This document shows positions 5,525 to 7,499 of a stretch of 7,499 nucleotides of DNA, piece after piece. The stretch lies in the NCBI GenBank assembly GCA_040758475.1, contig JBFLVN010000188.1, positions 1-7,499 of the forward strand, in the 5' to 3' direction. Source of the stretch: JBFLVN01 sp040758475. GTDB taxonomy: Bacteria; JAGRBM01. Both the position numbers and the translations under genes were made by a program. Positions within the stretch are counted from its first letter, which is position 1. Every line of letters begins with the position of its first letter. The notes beneath the pieces were generated by a model, which did no database searches, had not been told where the DNA came from, and was given only the letters and a program-made list of their open reading frames with translations.

Positions 5525-7499
5525 AGCGCCTCCCGTTCCTGGCGGGGCTTTTCTTTCTCCTCGCGTCCCCGGCGCGGGCGGAGGAGCCCTATGCGCCGCT
5601 CTTACGCGACCTGGACAAAGCGGGTCTGCTCGAAACCCTGGTGGCCCGTTCCATCGCGACGACGTGGGGGAGCATCGAAGTCCTCGTCCCCGAGGAGAAG
5701 CGGGGAAAGCTCATCGACCCGCTCCTGGCCGTTTCGCGAAAAAATCTCTCACGCCCCGAGGCAATCGCCCTAGCGGACGATCTCCTCACGCTCCACGAGC
5801 AGGGGGCGATCGTTCCCCTTATATCGGAAGGCCTTGGTGCCCTGGATAATCCCGGCCCCGCCGAAAAATCTCTCGGCGCCATCTCGCGGCTACCCCGGGC
5901 GGCGGTGAAGGCGAGTCCCAAGCAACTCGCTTCTTTGCTCCTCGAAGGCGTATCGAACGCCGCCCCCGAGGCCCTTGCGGGAATTTCGAAGACTTCTTCC
6001 GAACTTCCCGAAGAAACCTGGGCTGCATTGGGCGCGATTTTGAAGGAAGTCGCGAGCGGGGAGTTCCCGGAAAAACTTTCGGAATTTCTCCATCGCGGAA
6101 AGAAAATGGGCGTGGGTCTCGAACGCTCCCGGGAACTTCTCCCGGCCGCCCTTTGCTCGCTTGAACCCCAAATGCTCGAACGCACCCGCGCAGGCGCGAG
6201 GTACATCGCGGAGTACGCGGGAAATCATCCCGATCCGGCCCTGCTTGTCTCCTTTGTCCAGTGGGTGCTTGCCCAGCTATCCGACTCCAAACAGCAAGCG
6301 GTTATTTCCGGAGTACTCGCCTATCCCCGCATGAGGGAGCTTCTCGCGGCCACGCGCCTTGGGATCGAGCGCGGAGTTCTTGGGGAAGTCTTTCTCGACT
6401 ACGCCGATTTCCTCGCCGATAAGGACGAGCGCCTCCGAATGGACCCGGAGCTTTGGAAGAAGGTGAAGGCGGGGGAGATTTCCGGCGACGAAGAGGAAAA
6501 AGCCCGGTCGAGTGGATTATCCGCCTCCCAGTTCGTGCGCCTGGGGGCGCTCACGCTCTTTACGATCGAGCGTTTGGATGAAGTCCCGGCGCCGCCCTAT
6601 CCGGGCCGGCCCAAGCAGACCCTGGGGGACGAAGCCCTGGATTTTAGCGATCACCAGCTAAGCGTCCTTGGCCGTCGCTCGGCCCTCTCGCCCCTCTTCG
6701 ATGCCCTTCGGGAATTTCTCCGGCCCGAGCCGGAGCGGGCCATTTTCCTCTCGTTCGTCCGGGATTTTTCCAAATACGCCGTTTCCCACGATCCCGCCTC
6801 CTGGCTCCTCGCCTTCGCGGCCCAGATCGAATGCGATCCGGAAGGAAAAGCGCCAAAGCTCCTTTCGGAGTTTCTCGACGAAAAGTCCGACAATGGCGAT
6901 CTAAGAAGCATCCTCTCATCGCTCGCACCATTGGCGAAACATCCCGTGGCGCCGCTCGCGCCCCTCGCGAAGAAACTAAGCGCCTTCGAAGAAAACGGAA
7001 CCAAACTCGCCCCCGCCGCCCGGGCGATTTTATTGGAAGAGAAAAAGACCTCGGCGGGGAGCAAATTCCTTGCGGCTCTGGGGGAAGAAGAAATCCCTGA
7101 GGACATGGCGCCTCTCTTCGTGGGTCTTGCTTCCCGGCCTGCGTTTCTCCGGAGCCAGGCGGCCCTGGCCACGGCGGATCGAAGCCGCCTCTCCCTCGAT
7201 TTCGCTAAGGCGTTTCTCTCAAAGCCCAAAAAAGGAAATTCGGATTTCGAGGAGATCGTGAAAGCCCTCTCCGTGTGGAGCCGGTACAAGAGCCCCGTAT
7301 CGGGAAGGCCGCTTCCGGTGGACACGGAACTCGTCCTCCTCGAATCCTTCCGGAGTGGTCTCGTGGAATCGCTCCTCGACGCCGGGGTCCACGTCCGCAA
7401 AATCCGGGGCCCCAAGGCGACCGCCGATTTACTGGCTACCATCCGGAAACTTCTTGCGGAGCCTTCCCCGGCAACGAAGAGCCTTGGCAGAAAGGACGG
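5521..7499 (+). CDS. Large exported helical protein, paralog of the first gene, cut at the window edge
   Basis: From ATG 5521 the frame stays open for 659 codons to the right edge, so the 3' end is missing. The product starts with a clear Sec signal peptide: K2-R3, hydrophobic core 4-16, ARA motif at 18-20, mature N-terminus at E21. The mature part is rich in Leu, Ala and charged residues in repeated amphipathic helices, with no later membrane segment, suggesting a periplasmic helical solenoid. No known family is recognised. Short blocks match the first gene in the same order (this protein / first gene): SIEVL 51/92, YPRM 268/320, SG followed by a helix 331/381, PLFDAL 391/441, CDP 438/492, NGD 458/512, LAK 471/525 and SGRPL 594/670. 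Projecting from the last block, the protein should end a few dozen codons or fewer past the window. ATG overlaps the GerW-family stop as ATGA with only a weak purine-rich leader, consistent with translational coupling. Confidence 0.88.
   Translation, partial: MKRLPFLAGLFFLLASPARAEEPYAPLLRDLDKAGLLETLVARSIATTWGSIEVLVPEEKRGKLIDPLLAVSRKNLSRPEAIALADDLLTLHEQGAIVPLISEGLGALDNPGPAEKSLGAISRLPRAAVKASPKQLASLLLEGVSNAAPEALAGISKTSSELPEETWAALGAILKEVASGEFPEKLSEFLHRGKKMGVGLERSRELLPAALCSLEPQMLERTRAGARYIAEYAGNHPDPALLVSFVQWVLAQLSDSKQQAVISGVLAYPRMRELLAATRLGIERGVLGEVFLDYADFLADKDERLRMDPELWKKVKAGEISGDEEEKARSSGLSASQFVRLGALTLFTIERLDEVPAPPYPGRPKQTLGDEALDFSDHQLSVLGRRSALSPLFDALREFLRPEPERAIFLSFVRDFSKYAVSHDPASWLLAFAAQIECDPEGKAPKLLSEFLDEKSDNGDLRSILSSLAPLAKHPVAPLAPLAKKLSAFEENGTKLAPAARAILLEEKKTSAGSKFLAALGEEEIPEDMAPLFVGLASRPAFLRSQAALATADRSRLSLDFAKAFLSKPKKGNSDFEEIVKALSVWSRYKSPVSGRPLPVDTELVLLESFRSGLVESLLDAGVHVRKIRGPKATADLLATIRKLLAEPSPATKSLGRKD

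Larger units (their letters stand above)
31..7499 (+). other. Single translationally coupled operon
   Basis: All seven genes lie on one strand. Junctions in order are a 6-base gap (2281-2286), 4-base overlaps at 3231-3234, 3812-3815 and 4333-4336, a 38-base overlap at 5042-5079, and a 4-base overlap at 5521-5524. There is no space for an internal intergenic promoter or a terminator, and no T-run hairpin was seen. The promoter and terminator of the unit must lie outside the window. Any internal promoter, for example one used by the sigma factor, would have to sit within coding sequence. Confidence 0.85.

Noticed and set aside
6651..7442. 263-codon minus-strand open frame, rich in Ser and Arg
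   Set aside because: It is antisense to the last gene, whose plus-strand frame is open throughout with a signal peptide and paralogy to the first gene.

Overview
The window is GC-rich and almost entirely coding. All of it reads on the plus strand as seven tightly packed genes with no intergenic space longer than 6 bases. Two products carry Sec-type signal peptides and one is a two-heme c-type cytochrome enzyme, so the host is most likely a Gram-negative bacterium with a periplasm. Phylum cannot be read reliably from the sequence. The gene mix and codon habits would fit a deltaproteobacterial, Bdellovibrionota-like or uncultivated relative, but that is a guess. No tRNA, rRNA, CRISPR, insertion sequence or other mobile-element signature was seen.

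Layout from left to right: (1) 31-2280, a large exported, mostly helical protein of unknown function. (2) 2287-3234, a two-heme cytochrome c peroxidase/MauG-family protein. (3) 3231-3815, an ECF-type RNA polymerase sigma factor. (4) 3812-4336, a small soluble protein placed and shaped like a zinc-free anti-sigma factor. (5) 4333-5079, a one-helix membrane-anchored protein resembling DUF2953 (YtfI-like). (6) 5042-5524, a GerW/YtfJ-family protein. (7) 5521 to the window edge, a second large exported helical protein, cut off by the window.

Four of the six junctions are 4-base ATGA or GTGA overlaps, one is a 38-base overlap and one is a 6-base gap. The set therefore looks like one translationally coupled operon whose promoter and terminator lie outside the window.

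The main finding is that the first and last genes are diverged paralogs. At least seven short sequence blocks occur in the same order in both proteins with slowly changing offsets (41, 52, 50, 50, 54, 54, 76 residues). Two versions of one uncharacterised periplasmic helical scaffold thus bracket a sigma/anti-sigma pair, a GerW-DUF2953 pair and a di-heme enzyme. The di-heme enzyme keeps the catalytic Glu but appears to have Arg in place of the inter-heme Trp and Tyr in place of the Met ligand.

One reading is an envelope stress or redox response module: the exported proteins and di-heme enzyme work in the periplasm, the DUF2953-like protein sits in the membrane, and the sigma/anti-sigma pair controls expression. 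Only the protein families and gene order are seen directly; the joint function is inference.
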